NCBI GenBank assembly: GCA_018401705.1
Contig: JAGYKL010000004.1
Location: 101,810-165,809, forward strand
Length of the DNA stretch: 64,000 nt
Direction of reading: 5' to 3'
Origin: Bacteroidia bacterium
GTDB lineage: Bacteria > Bacteroidota > Bacteroidia > M30B66
Every line of letters begins with the position of its first letter. Within the stretch, counting starts at the first letter, position 1. Below, piece after piece: positions 34,200 through 44,448 of the stretch. The notes under the pieces were generated by a model that saw only the letters and a program-made list of their open reading frames with translations, was not told the DNA's origin and did no database searches. A program made the position numbers and the translations under genes.

Positions 34200-35399
34200 C
34201 TAACTATCAGTTGATTCGCTCTTCTTATTTTTGGCTCCAAGAATTGGGTGTCGTTCAAATTCAAGTGAATTATCGAATAAAATCCGATAAGTGACCAGTG
34301 TTCGATATAGAATTGTACCAAGATTTTCTATAACTCGAAGCATTTTTGGATTGAAATCTCCAATCCAGGTTAAGATGGTTTCAGAATATCTATTCATAGG
34401 AACGACATAGTCTCCAGCATAACTTATCATGGCACCTTCAACACCACGTCCTTGGTAATCGCGAGAAACACCAAACACGATTCCTAGCATGGTTTTTCTT
34501 TTGCCAAATTTCAAGTAATACATGAATTTTAGCTTTCCCCACCAATTCATATTTCCATTAACATGGATAAAGAATTCGTTTAATTCGGGGATGTTAAGGT
34601 AAAATCCAATTGGTTTGGCACCGTCAAAAGCAAAAATGAGAATGTCTTTATCCATGATGACTTTCATGGATTTAATAATGGCGCGTGCTTGCTCAATTCG
34701 CATGTTTTTGAACCCTTCATGTCCACCCCAAGCTGAGTTATATACTTCAAGAAAATATTCAGCAATTTTTTCTGCGTTCTCTCCTTTCATGCAACGTACC
34801 GAGAATTCAGGGTTATGGCTAAGAATATTTGCTTTTTTTACAAAGACTTCTTGAGCAGGAAGTTTCAAATCGCGCCAATACACATATTGATTGAAGTAAT
34901 TTTTAAAGCCATAATCCTCGAAAAACGGCACGTAGTAGGAAGGATTATAATTCATTGCATAGGAGGGAGGGGAGGTGAAGTTTTCTGTCAATAAACCCCA
35001 GAACTGGTCTCTTTCGCCAAAATTAACAGGTCCATCCATGCCTTGCATCCCTCTTTCTAAACACCAGTTTTTACAGGCATCAAAGAGTTTAAAAGCAGCT
35101 TCTTTGTTGTTTATGCATTCAAAGAAGCCCATTCCTCCGATTTTATATTTCCCAGATTTAGAAGTTTTTGGGTGAATAAAAGCTGCTACCCGACCTATGT
35201 CATTTCCACTAGAGTCGACTAATAACCATCTACTAACATCGCCACCTAATCGAAATAGTTTATTCTTTTTTGGGTCGAATACCTTCTCAACGTCTTGTCG
35301 AATGTGAGGAATATAATTAGAATCATCTTTATATATGAAAGATGGAAGGTTAAGAAATCTTTTGTGAGTATTTTTATCATTTACTGCAACGAGCTGCAT
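34200..35399 (-). CDS. GNAT-like acyltransferase family protein, function unknown
   Basis: 399 residues, soluble. The layout resembles the large Bacteroidota proteins annotated as GNAT-like. The N-terminal half has RFLNLPSFIYKDDSNYIPHI, GRVAAFIHP and GPVNFGERDQFWGLL; the C-terminal half has a possible acceptor region (FLEVYNSAWGGHEGF) and a GVSRDYQGRGVEGAM segment like the acetyl-CoA pyrophosphate loop (Q-x-x-G-x-G). It is divergent from the SDR gene with only 37 bases between. The substrate is unknown. Confidence 0.72.
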   Translation of the reverse strand: MQLVAVNDKNTHKRFLNLPSFIYKDDSNYIPHIRQDVEKVFDPKKNKLFRLGGDVSRWLLVDSSGNDIGRVAAFIHPKTSKSGKYKIGGMGFFECINNKEAAFKLFDACKNWCLERGMQGMDGPVNFGERDQFWGLLTENFTSPPSYAMNYNPSYYVPFFEDYGFKNYFNQYVYWRDLKLPAQEVFVKKANILSHNPEFSVRCMKGENAEKIAEYFLEVYNSAWGGHEGFKNMRIEQARAIIKSMKVIMDKDILIFAFDGAKPIGFYLNIPELNEFFIHVNGNMNWWGKLKFMYYLKFGKRKTMLGIVFGVSRDYQGRGVEGAMISYAGDYVVPMNRYSETILTWIGDFNPKMLRVIENLGTILYRTLVTYRILFDNSLEFERHPILGAKNKKSESTDS

Positions 35400-35409
35400 A
35401 AGCTTAGGC

Positions 35410-35417
35410 TATTTTTG
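35410..35417 (+). promoter_or_regulatory. Promoter box of the SDR gene
   Basis: TATTTTTG matches TAnnTTTG, 19 bases before the ATG at 35437. The upstream TTG element is not clear. It lies head-to-head with the opposite promoter at 35419-35446. Confidence 0.45.
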
Positions 35418-35418
35418 C

Positions 35419-35446
35419 CAAAAGTAAAGGATTCGGATGAAGTCAA
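35419..35446 (-). promoter_or_regulatory. Promoter of the GNAT-like gene, opposed to the SDR promoter
   Basis: On the minus strand TTG (35444-35446), a 17-base spacer and TACTTTTG (35419-35426). The TTG falls inside the start of the SDR coding region, and the two -7-type boxes are separated by one base, so the two promoters should interfere. Confidence 0.55.
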
Positions 35447-36249
35447 CAGAAGTAGTTGTAATTACCGGAGCATCTTCGGGTATAGGTTTAGCATGTGTGA
35501 AGGCATTTTATTCTGCTGGATACACTATTGTTGCTGCATCTAGAAGTATTGATGTGCTTAAAAATATTGGTGAAGAATTAAACCCTGAGGGGAATAAATA
35601 TGCTTCATTTAAGGCTGATGTTTCTATTGAAGAAGACTGCAAGCACTTAATTGAATACGCAATTGAGCGTTTTGGTAGGATAGATGTACTTATAAATAAT
35701 GCTGGAATAACTATGAGAGCTCTTTTTGATGAAATAGACCTCAAAGTAATGAAGCAAATAATGGATGTGAATTTTTGGGGTGTTGTTTATTGTACACGTT
35801 ACGCTATGCCTTATTTGCTTGAATCAAAAGGTATCATTGTAGGAATGTCATCAGTTGCAGGATATAAAGGTTTGCCTACACGAAGTGGATATTCAGCCAG
35901 TAAGTTTGCTCTTGAAGGATTTCTGGAATCTCTAAGGATAGAAAATCTAAAAAAGGGATTAAGTGTTCTTATTGCCAGACCCGGATTTGTGGCTACAAAT
36001 ATTAGAAACACAATGATGTCGGCGGATGGTACTCAGCAAGGAGTATCTCACAAAGATGAGGGAAGGTCAATGCTACCCGAAGACGTTGCATCAAATTTAT
36101 TAACTGCTGTGCAAAAGCGTAAGCGTACAATGATTTTATCTAGCACTGCTATTTTGTCTTTTTGGCTTAATAAGTTTGTTCCAGGTTATCTAGATAAGCT
36201 GGTTTTTAAGCATGTTGCTTCCGAAAAAGATTCCCCGCTAAAAAAATAA
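35437..36249 (+). CDS. Short-chain dehydrogenase/reductase (SDR) family oxidoreductase
   Basis: 270 residues, classical SDR. TGASSGIG (10-17) binds the cofactor, NNAG is at 87-90, Ser139 (MSSVAG) and YSASK (152-156) form the catalytic set, and ARPGFVATNI follows. Arg at SRS (35-37) suggests NADP(H). The C-terminus has a hydrophobic stretch (MILSSTAILSFWLNKFVPGYL) that could associate with membrane, as in lipid-acting SDRs. The substrate is unknown. A strong terminator follows. Confidence 0.92.
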   Translation: MKSTEVVVITGASSGIGLACVKAFYSAGYTIVAASRSIDVLKNIGEELNPEGNKYASFKADVSIEEDCKHLIEYAIERFGRIDVLINNAGITMRALFDEIDLKVMKQIMDVNFWGVVYCTRYAMPYLLESKGIIVGMSSVAGYKGLPTRSGYSASKFALEGFLESLRIENLKKGLSVLIARPGFVATNIRNTMMSADGTQQGVSHKDEGRSMLPEDVASNLLTAVQKRKRTMILSSTAILSFWLNKFVPGYLDKLVFKHVASEKDSPLKK

Positions 36250-36351
36250 GTTAGATTCTATGTAACCATTTTTAGATGGTTGATGTATACTCCTCAGCAT
36301 AGGAAATGATGCTTCATTATTTTCATGTTTATTGTGGTTTTATGTTGACGG

Positions 36352-36379
36352 GCAAAGGCAGATTTTTATCTGCCTTTGC
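36352..36379 (+). terminator. Intrinsic terminator downstream of the SDR gene
   Basis: 12-bp perfect stem GCAAAGGCAGAT (36352-36363) with its complement (36368-36379), a 4-base loop and then TTTTTT. The remaining intergenic DNA to 36668 shows no further feature that I can support. Confidence 0.9.
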
Positions 36380-36668
36380 TTTTTTATTTACATTAATTGG
36401 AAGTGATTTTTGATAGTTCCCTCTAAAATAAAAACCAATTAATTTTTCGCTCTTCGCAATAATCTTACATGTTTTTCTAATTGAGGAGATTTGGTAAATG
36501 TGCATAATATTCACACAATGAGTAAAATAGAGTGGTGTTGTGCTCATTAATCAGCATTGTTTCTTACCTGTGTAATGTTCTAAAGCAGTAAAGACAGCCC
36601 ATTGATTTAGTCTGAACGTACTTTGTAAGCGTGTACGTGTATTCGTATTGCGGTTAAAAAAGGCGACG

Positions 36669-39600
36669 ATGAAATGGAGTAAACTTTTACTAATTATTTT
36701 TTTACCGGGACTAATGGTTCTCAGGGCTCAAAGTCCTGTTTTTACTGTTAACCCATCAGGAACTGCATCTGTTTGTGCAGGTAGTAGTATAACTGTTAAT
36801 TCCTCAATGGCAAACGCTTTTGCAGGAACTAATTCATATGCTATTTCCACAATTCCATTTACTCCTTATCCTGTCTTAGGAGGGAATGCCGTAACTATGG
36901 CGGATGATCAAATAACTGGTCCACTCGCTATTGGTTTCCAGTTCTGCTTCTTTGGGAATACATACACACAGTTTTATCTTGGATCAAACGGATGGATTGG
37001 CTTTACGCCTGGTCAAACTATTGCGTTTACAGCTAATTCAATACCTAATCCGGGTATTTTTGTTCCTCGAAATTGTATCATGGGCCCTTGGATGGACTTT
37101 AATCCAGGTGTTGGAACAGGTTCTCCTTATATAAGGTATCAAACTCAAGGAATTGCACCATACAGAAGATTGGTTGTGCAATGGACAAGTTGCCCTCTTT
37201 ATCAATGCACAGCTTCAAATGCAACATTTCAAATAGTTATCTATGAAAGTACCAATATCATAGATAACTACATAACTAATAAACCAACTTGTTCTGTTTG
37301 GGCAGGTGGCACAGCTACTCAAGGTTTACATAATATGGCAGGAACAATTGCCGTTGCCGTTCCTGGTAGAAATGCTTCAGTTTGGACAGCTAATAATGAT
37401 GGAAAAAGATTCACCCCAGATGGACCTCCCAATTACACACTTAATTGGACCTCGAATGGCTTCCCGATAGGAACTGGTAATTCAGTTACTACAACTATAA
37501 ATGGCCCCGGACTGACTCGGATTATAGCGAGAGCAAACTTTCAATGTAGTAACCTTATATTATACGATACCTTAGATGTTTCTATAGGAGGTGGCGCTGA
37601 TGCAAGTTTTTCTGTACCACCAATTGTATGTGCCGGACAACCGGCAAGTTTTGTTTATACGGGGGGCGTTGCCGGAACCGGTAACTGGACTTTTACTGGA
37701 GGAACGCCTGCAAGTGTTGCAGGACTTGGAACACAATCTGCAACATGGAATACTCCAGGAACATATAATGTTAGTTTAACTGTTACACCAAGTTCCGGTT
37801 TGTGTGCTCCCGGCTCTTTAACTCAAACTGTGAATGTTGTAGCTCCTCCTAATTCGGCATTTAATCTTCCTGCTTCTGTTTGCATGGGTAATACAGCTGC
37901 TGTAAGTTTTGCAGGATCCGCACCTCCCGGCTCATTATATAGTTGGAATTTTGGTTCAGGAGCAACACCAGCAACAGCTTCATCGGTAGGACCTCACAAT
38001 GTTTCTTGGTCAACTACGGGAACTAAAACTGTTACACTAACTCTTACAACAGGAGCTTGTTCTTCAACCACAACACATACAATTGACGTAAGTAATGCGC
38101 CTACATCAAGCTTCGCTGTGAACCCAAGTTCTGTATGTGTAGGAAATGCAAGCACAATAACATATACAGGTACTGCTGCTCCTGGAGCAACATATGCATG
38201 GAATTTTGGAATAGGTGCAAGTCCTGCAACAGCAACCAGTGCTGGACCTCATTCAGTAACCTGGTCAAGTTCTGGATCAAAAAACATTAGTCTAACAGTT
38301 ACGGCAGGAGGCTGCAGTTCTCCTGTTACCACCCAAGCTGTTAATGTTAATGCTATACCAACAGCAAGTTTCGTTTTGCCATCAAGTGTTTGTGTTGGTG
38401 CGAATGCCAGTATATCATATAATGGTTCTGCGCCTGCACCTCCTGCTGCAACCTATAGTTGGAATATAGGTGGTGGAAGTCCTGCTCCAGGAAATGTTCA
38501 AGGTCCATTTGGAGTTAGCTGGGGAACAACAGGGTCAAAAACGGTGTCTCTTACAGTTTCTCAAAATGGCTGTACATCAGCTCCTGTAAATCAAAATATT
38601 ACTGTTAATGCTTTGCCAACAATAAGTATAACTTCGGCAAATCCCAATGTTTGTGTTGGAGATAATGTTAGTTATTCTATTGTTGGAGGGCCACTTGGAG
38701 GTGGAACAACCTATAATTGGAATTTTGGAGCTGGAGCAAGTCCAGCAACTTCTACTTTGGCTACACCACCGGCGGTTTCCTATTCAACAGCCGGAACAAA
38801 AACAGCTACCCTTACAGTGATCAGCGGTGGCTGTTCCTCAGCTCCTGCAACAGTGAATATTTCTGTAGTAAATCCACCGCCAGCGGTTATTTCGGCTCCA
38901 GCAACAGCTTGCCTTGGTTCTTCAGTTACAATTTCTGCAACTGGTCCTTTTACTGGAGGAACAACTTTTAACTGGAATTTTGGATCAGGAACTGTAATTT
39001 CAGGTTCTGGTGCAGGACCTTATCAGGTTTCATGGGCGAGTGCCGGAAATCAAACAGTTAGTTTAACTGTTAATTCAGGTGCGTGTTCAGCATCAACAAG
39101 TGTAATTATTGATGTTAGATCTGGGCCAACCGCTAGTTTTAATGCACCATCACCTGTATGTCAGGGTAACTCGTCAATTATAACTTATACGGGTACCGGT
39201 GTTTCAACAGATACCTATAATTGGAATTTTGGAGCAGGTGCAACACCTGCAACAGCAACAGGTATGGGTCCTCATTCTGTTTCATGGAGTACTTCAGGAA
39301 ATAAAACCATTGCATTAAACATGGTGAGTGGCGGATGTACTTTGCCTCAAGTATCTCAGACATTAGTAGTTAATGCTGCGCCTAATGCATCATTTACAGC
39401 TCCTTCTCCAGTTTGTTCTGGAAGCTCCAATGCTGTAACATTTACAGGAACTCCGGCTGTAGGAGCTTCATATTCTTGGAACTTTGGTTCTGGCGCTACT
39501 CCTTCCACAGCAACAGGTCTTGGTCCACATGCTGTTGTTTGGGCTAATTCAGGTAACTCAACTGTAACATTAACAATGACTAATGGAGGCTGCTCTTCGG

Positions 39601-40373
39601 TGGTGACACAAAATGTTACAGTTAGCTCAGGTGCCCCGGCGGTTATTAATGCACCTTCAATTGCTGGTAATGGCGTTGCGGTTTCTATTGGTCTCTCAGG
39701 CCCTGCTCAAGTTGGTGCTTCATATAACTGGAACTTTGGAGCAAATGCTAGTCCCGCCACAGCAAGTGGTGCAGGACCTCACTCAGTTACATATTCCTCA
39801 ACTGGTGCATCTAATATAACTCTTAATACTTCACTTAACGGCTGCACAAATACAGCTACCGCATCTATTGCTATTGTAAATGCTGCAACTTCAACATTTA
39901 CAGCCAGCACAACTATATGCACAGGAGCTAATGCAAATGTTACATATTCTGGAAATGCATCACCTGCAGCCAATTATACTTGGAATTTCAATGGTGGCAC
40001 GGCATCCCCCGGCACGGGTCAAGGACCTCATACCGTTAGTTGGACAACTCCAGGAGTTAAAACAATTACCCTAACTGTAAGTGAGGGTGGATTTACATCA
40101 GCTCAAAGCTCTATAAATGTTACCGTAAATCAAACACCTACTTCAACGTTTACAATTCCTGCTAACGGATGCTTGGGCTCGCCAATAACTGCAACATACA
40201 CTGGAAATGCTAACCCAGGAGCCTTGTATATCTGGAATTTTGGTTCAGGTTCTACACCAGCCTCTAAGAAGCGACTCAGGACCTCACTCAATCACCTATT
40301 CAAACGCCGGAGCAAAAACGGTTACTCTTCAAGTTATGCAAAGTGGATGCACTTCGCCAACTACAAGCAATAA
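36669..40373 (+). CDS. Giant PKD-repeat cell-surface protein, N-terminal part (frameshifted)
   Basis: Start at the ATG 36669 (MKWSKLLLIIFLPGLMVLRA, a signal peptide); an in-frame ATG at 36648 is less suitable. Residues about 25-300 form an N-terminal beta domain (GFQFCFFGNTYTQFYLGSNG, then WMDFNPGVG). From about 320 on come PKD-like repeats of about 85-90 residues, each with a VC.G...ITYTG, Y.WNFG.GA.PATA, GPHSV.W and KTV.LTV..GGCSS pattern. The frame breaks between about 40262 and 40275 in a repeat that otherwise continues correctly in the +1 frame, so this and the next entry are one gene of about 2,590 codons. Surface adhesion or gliding-related roles are typical; the ligand is unknown. Confidence 0.85.
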   Translation: MKWSKLLLIIFLPGLMVLRAQSPVFTVNPSGTASVCAGSSITVNSSMANAFAGTNSYAISTIPFTPYPVLGGNAVTMADDQITGPLAIGFQFCFFGNTYTQFYLGSNGWIGFTPGQTIAFTANSIPNPGIFVPRNCIMGPWMDFNPGVGTGSPYIRYQTQGIAPYRRLVVQWTSCPLYQCTASNATFQIVIYESTNIIDNYITNKPTCSVWAGGTATQGLHNMAGTIAVAVPGRNASVWTANNDGKRFTPDGPPNYTLNWTSNGFPIGTGNSVTTTINGPGLTRIIARANFQCSNLILYDTLDVSIGGGADASFSVPPIVCAGQPASFVYTGGVAGTGNWTFTGGTPASVAGLGTQSATWNTPGTYNVSLTVTPSSGLCAPGSLTQTVNVVAPPNSAFNLPASVCMGNTAAVSFAGSAPPGSLYSWNFGSGATPATASSVGPHNVSWSTTGTKTVTLTLTTGACSSTTTHTIDVSNAPTSSFAVNPSSVCVGNASTITYTGTAAPGATYAWNFGIGASPATATSAGPHSVTWSSSGSKNISLTVTAGGCSSPVTTQAVNVNAIPTASFVLPSSVCVGANASISYNGSAPAPPAATYSWNIGGGSPAPGNVQGPFGVSWGTTGSKTVSLTVSQNGCTSAPVNQNITVNALPTISITSANPNVCVGDNVSYSIVGGPLGGGTTYNWNFGAGASPATSTLATPPAVSYSTAGTKTATLTVISGGCSSAPATVNISVVNPPPAVISAPATACLGSSVTISATGPFTGGTTFNWNFGSGTVISGSGAGPYQVSWASAGNQTVSLTVNSGACSASTSVIIDVRSGPTASFNAPSPVCQGNSSIITYTGTGVSTDTYNWNFGAGATPATATGMGPHSVSWSTSGNKTIALNMVSGGCTLPQVSQTLVVNAAPNASFTAPSPVCSGSSNAVTFTGTPAVGASYSWNFGSGATPSTATGLGPHAVVWANSGNSTVTLTMTNGGCSSVVTQNVTVSSGAPAVINAPSIAGNGVAVSIGLSGPAQVGASYNWNFGANASPATASGAGPHSVTYSSTGASNITLNTSLNGCTNTATASIAIVNAATSTFTASTTICTGANANVTYSGNASPAANYTWNFNGGTASPGTGQGPHTVSWTTPGVKTITLTVSEGGFTSAQSSINVTVNQTPTSTFTIPANGCLGSPITATYTGNANPGALYIWNFGSGSTPASKKRLRTSLNHLFKRRSKNGYSSSYAKWMHFANYKQ

Positions 40374-43300
40374 CAGTAATATTATTGCAGCTCCAACGGC
40401 TGATTTTACCTTACCATCAACAGTATGTGTAAGTGAAAATGCTTCAATTTCTCTTGTCGGCTCTGCTCAAACAGGAGTGACTTATAGTTGGAATTTTGGT
40501 GCAAATGCTACACCTGTTACTGCTACAGGAGCTGGTCCGCATAGTGTATATTGGTTGGTACAAGGAAGTAAGACAATTAGTCTCACGGCTTCATCCGGCG
40601 CATGCGCCGCGACACCTATAACACATGCTATTTCGGTACTCGCACCGCCAAGTTCATCGTTTACGCTAAATACTCCGGTTTGTGAGGGTGAATTAATCAC
40701 AGCAACCTATACAGGAAGTGCAGGTGTTGGCGCTAATTTTACATGGGATTACCCTTCGGGAACCCTTGTTTCAGGCTCAGCTGCTGGTCCAATCGAGATT
40801 CAATTTCCTGCCGCAGGCAATTATTCAATAGACCTAACAGTTGAAGAAAATGGTTGTAATTCGACCGTATCGACACAGAATCTTAGTCTTGAAGCACCTC
40901 CGGTATTTACGATATCTTCTCCTGCTTTTGCTGGTGAGAATGCCCCTGTTTCTGTTACATATTCTGGCGATATGCCTGCCGGAGCAACGTATACTTGGAA
41001 TTTTGATGGAGGAACAGTAGTTTCTGGCTCAGGTTCAGGTCCTTATCAAGTTTCTTGGGCTGCTGCCGGAGTTTATTTAATTAGCTGTTCTGTTACCAAT
41101 GGAGTTTGTCCTCCTGTGTCAGCTAGCACTTCAACAGAGGTCATTGCCAATGCTATTGCAACATTTACGGCTGATTCGCCTGTGTGTGAATTTCAAACTT
41201 CAAACATTGTATTTACTGGAGTAACTCAGCCTGGAGCCACTTACACCTGGGATTTTGATGGAGGAACTATTCTTAGCGGCAGTGGTGCAGGGCCTTATGA
41301 AATAAACTGGAATACACCGGGTACAAAAAATATTAGCCTAGTAGTAACTCAGATGGGGATTCCATCGCCTGCAATGACGCAACAAGTGGTGGTTAATCAA
41401 ATTCCAACTGCACTATTTGTTCCTCCCGCATCTATTTGTTCTGGTCAGGAAGGTACTTTCATTTATACAGGAAATGCATCTACAGGAGCTATTTATACAT
41501 GGGATTTTGGATCAGGAACACTAACCAACTCAATGGCTGGAAGTACCTATGATGTAAGTTTCCCGAGCTCAGGATCAGAAAACATCAGTTTAACAGTTAC
41601 AGAGAATGGCTGTGTGTCAGCACCTCAGACTGCTGCAGTGTTTGTTCAATCACCACCAGATGCAAGTTTTACCGCTACAACATCCGCCTGTCAGGGCGAA
41701 ACAATAAATGTAGTTTACACGGGCTCTGCTGATGCAACAGCCTCATTTAATTGGGATTTTGATGGTGGAAATATTATTAGTGGCTCAGGCCAAGGTCCTT
41801 TTGAAATTGAATATCCAATTGCCGGAATTCAAAATGTTAGCCTTGAAACTTCTTATGGTGGTTGTACTTCAGCCCTTGAAGTCAATCAAGTGAATATTAA
41901 CCCAATTCCAAGCGCAACTTTTGCTTTGAGTGGAAATACTTGTGCCGGCGACACCGTTACGATTGCATATACAGGTAATGGAGGTTCGGGAACAACCTTT
42001 GTTTGGGATTTTGAGGCATTAATTTATTACGATGGTATTGATGCTGGTCCATATCAGGCTGTTTTTCCTGGTTATGGAACCTTTCCAGTTGGCTTATACG
42101 TTTCAGAAAATGGATGTACCTCAGAAGTTGAGGTAGTGAGCTACACTTTTGAACCAGCTCCAACGGCTTCATTTACACTAACTGATACCATTTTTGCCGG
42201 ACAAGATGCCCTTGCCGATTTTACCGGAATTGCTCCTGCGGGAACGATAACTACCTGGGATTATCCTTCTGCAACTTTCGTTTCAGGAAGTCCCGAAGAT
42301 GAACTTATTCTTAATTACCCCACAGCGGGAACATTTGATGTAACCCTTGAAATGAGTCTTGGAGGCTGCGCCGACGGACCAATTACCGAGCAGATTGTGG
42401 TATTGCCGATGCCTGGTTCAGAGTTCTCTGTTTCACAGGATACCATTTGTGCTCAAACAGCATTATTTGTTACTTATGATGGCATTGGTACATCACAAGC
42501 TCAGTATAACTGGGATTTTGATGGAGCTAACATTGTTTCTGGTTCTGGAGCCGGTCCTTATCAATTAGAATGGGCTACTGAAGGTGTAAAAACTATTTCA
42601 CTTACAGTAAGTGTAAATGGAATCACAACTCCTGCTACAGAACTTTGGGTAGATGTAATTGCTGTTCCTCAAGCCGACTTTACTATTGCCGATGCCTTAT
42701 GTGCAGGTGATACACTTGAAGCTGTTTACAGCTCTGTAACTACCTTAAATGCTCAGTTTAGCTGGGATAGTGACAATGCCGATTTTGAAGATGTGAATGA
42801 TCCGGCAAACCCATATTTCAGCTGGAATACACCTGGAGATAAAATTATAGTATTAAGTATAGCAGATGCTATGTGCATTTCTACGCCAGTAATGCATACT
42901 GTAACCGTTCATGAAATTCCTGAGGCAATTTTTGAGTTGCCCGACTTTGCATGTCGTTTCTCAGAAGCAGATGTGGTTTATACTGGAAATGCTAGTCAAA
43001 CAGCTTCTTTTGATTGGAATTTTGGCACAGCAGAAATCATGAATGGCTCAGCTGGAGGACCAATAAGCCTGCTCTGGAATGAGCCCGGAAGCCAGGAAGT
43101 AACTCTGGAAGTTTCTGAGAATGGTTGCAGTTCAGCCCTATATTCAGAAACCATTTTTGTGAGAGAATTGCCAGTAGCAGATGCGGGTGATGATATGATG
43201 CTTTGCTCAGAAGATACAATTAGGCTTCAGGCTTTAAATCTTGCAGGATATTCATTTAAGTGGTTGCCTGCAGCTGGATTAAGTTCAGATACTGTTTCGA

Positions 43301-44448
43301 ATCCTGATTTAAGTTTAAGCGGAATCCACAATTACATTGAGGAATTCGTGTATGCACTTGAAGTAAATGATTCGTATTGTATCAATTCTGATACAATGAT
43401 TGTTTCATTGGCACCTAAGCCAAGAGCTTCATTTGTTGTTCCTGAAGATCAATGTTTTGAAGGTAATTCTTTTGATTTTGTAAATGATGGAGCTTACACC
43501 GATGACGCAACATTTAACTGGAATTTAGGTCCGCATGCATATACTCATTCACCTAATGAACAGCATCAAATGGATGTAGAATTCGATACTGAAGGTTCTC
43601 AGGTTGTAAGTTTGGTAATTAGTCAATACGGTTGTGTGAGTGAACCATTTATCGATTCGGTAAATGTTAATCCGCACCCAGTGGCCACTTTCGACATTGA
43701 CGGAATAAAAGGATGTGTTCCTTTAGAAAGTGCTTTCATGCCTATTCCTCAAGGTAATGGTGCAAACTACTCGTACAGCTGGAATTTCGGCGATGGAGAA
43801 AGTTCAAATGCAAATTCTCCAATTCATACTTATATGGAAAGTGGTTATATGACAGTTTCTATGGTTGTGAGCAATGAGTTTGGTTGCAGCTATGAAAATG
43901 TTCAAACCAGCGCTGTTCAGGTGCTTGAGCAGCCAATTGCAGGCTTTACCACTCAGCCTGAGACAATATTTATTGGTGCTGATGAAATGGAATTGATATC
44001 ACTGGCTGAGAATGCACAATTTAGCTACTACGTTATTGAAGGTGATACAATTTTGGGCTTCACAAGCACTTATTCATTTACTGAAGAAGGAGTTTATGAG
44101 ATTACGCAAGTAGTTATAAATGCTGCTGGATGTTCAGATGAAATTACCCATTCAGTTGTGGTTGAATACGGCACAGAATATTATGTTCCAACAGCTTTCA
44201 CTCCAAATAACGACGGAAATAACGAACAGTTCTTGGTAGTAGGCAGTGAGGTCAAAAAGTTCAGTCTGCGCATTTTCGACCGTTGGGGCTCAGAGATTTT
44301 CTTCAGCGATGATATTAATGTAGGTTGGGATGGTAAAACACCCGATGATGAACCTATGCCAGAAGGTGTTTACGTTTACCGTTTAGAAATGCGCAGTAAC
44401 ACTAATAGAGACATCGTAAAGAGTGGGCAAGTAACGCTCTTAAGGTGA
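40207..44448 (+). CDS. Giant PKD-repeat cell-surface protein, C-terminal part with T9SS type B sorting domain
   Basis: True coding in this frame begins near 40264; the first 20 residues of the ORF are out-of-frame translation of the previous PKD repeat. About a dozen more PKD-like repeats follow, including a canonical one (YSWNFGDGESSNANSPIHTY). The C-terminus (YVPTAFTPNNDGNNEQFLVV ... RIFDRWGSEIFFSDD ... WDGKTPDDEPMPEGVYVYRL) is the gliding-motility-associated type B sorting domain of T9SS cargo. Later repeats are more diverged than earlier ones, suggesting that recent expansion happened in the N-terminal half. The protein ends at a TGA just before repeat DNA. Confidence 0.88.
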   Translation: MLTQEPCISGILVQVLHQPLRSDSGPHSITYSNAGAKTVTLQVMQSGCTSPTTSNNSNIIAAPTADFTLPSTVCVSENASISLVGSAQTGVTYSWNFGANATPVTATGAGPHSVYWLVQGSKTISLTASSGACAATPITHAISVLAPPSSSFTLNTPVCEGELITATYTGSAGVGANFTWDYPSGTLVSGSAAGPIEIQFPAAGNYSIDLTVEENGCNSTVSTQNLSLEAPPVFTISSPAFAGENAPVSVTYSGDMPAGATYTWNFDGGTVVSGSGSGPYQVSWAAAGVYLISCSVTNGVCPPVSASTSTEVIANAIATFTADSPVCEFQTSNIVFTGVTQPGATYTWDFDGGTILSGSGAGPYEINWNTPGTKNISLVVTQMGIPSPAMTQQVVVNQIPTALFVPPASICSGQEGTFIYTGNASTGAIYTWDFGSGTLTNSMAGSTYDVSFPSSGSENISLTVTENGCVSAPQTAAVFVQSPPDASFTATTSACQGETINVVYTGSADATASFNWDFDGGNIISGSGQGPFEIEYPIAGIQNVSLETSYGGCTSALEVNQVNINPIPSATFALSGNTCAGDTVTIAYTGNGGSGTTFVWDFEALIYYDGIDAGPYQAVFPGYGTFPVGLYVSENGCTSEVEVVSYTFEPAPTASFTLTDTIFAGQDALADFTGIAPAGTITTWDYPSATFVSGSPEDELILNYPTAGTFDVTLEMSLGGCADGPITEQIVVLPMPGSEFSVSQDTICAQTALFVTYDGIGTSQAQYNWDFDGANIVSGSGAGPYQLEWATEGVKTISLTVSVNGITTPATELWVDVIAVPQADFTIADALCAGDTLEAVYSSVTTLNAQFSWDSDNADFEDVNDPANPYFSWNTPGDKIIVLSIADAMCISTPVMHTVTVHEIPEAIFELPDFACRFSEADVVYTGNASQTASFDWNFGTAEIMNGSAGGPISLLWNEPGSQEVTLEVSENGCSSALYSETIFVRELPVADAGDDMMLCSEDTIRLQALNLAGYSFKWLPAAGLSSDTVSNPDLSLSGIHNYIEEFVYALEVNDSYCINSDTMIVSLAPKPRASFVVPEDQCFEGNSFDFVNDGAYTDDATFNWNLGPHAYTHSPNEQHQMDVEFDTEGSQVVSLVISQYGCVSEPFIDSVNVNPHPVATFDIDGIKGCVPLESAFMPIPQGNGANYSYSWNFGDGESSNANSPIHTYMESGYMTVSMVVSNEFGCSYENVQTSAVQVLEQPIAGFTTQPETIFIGADEMELISLAENAQFSYYVIEGDTILGFTSTYSFTEEGVYEITQVVINAAGCSDEITHSVVVEYGTEYYVPTAFTPNNDGNNEQFLVVGSEVKKFSLRIFDRWGSEIFFSDDINVGWDGKTPDDEPMPEGVYVYRLEMRSNTNRDIVKSGQVTLLR

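Noticed and set aside
36250-36668. A small gene on the minus strand at 36329-36547
   Set aside because: It overlaps the terminator hairpin and has no recognisable features or ribosome-binding context.
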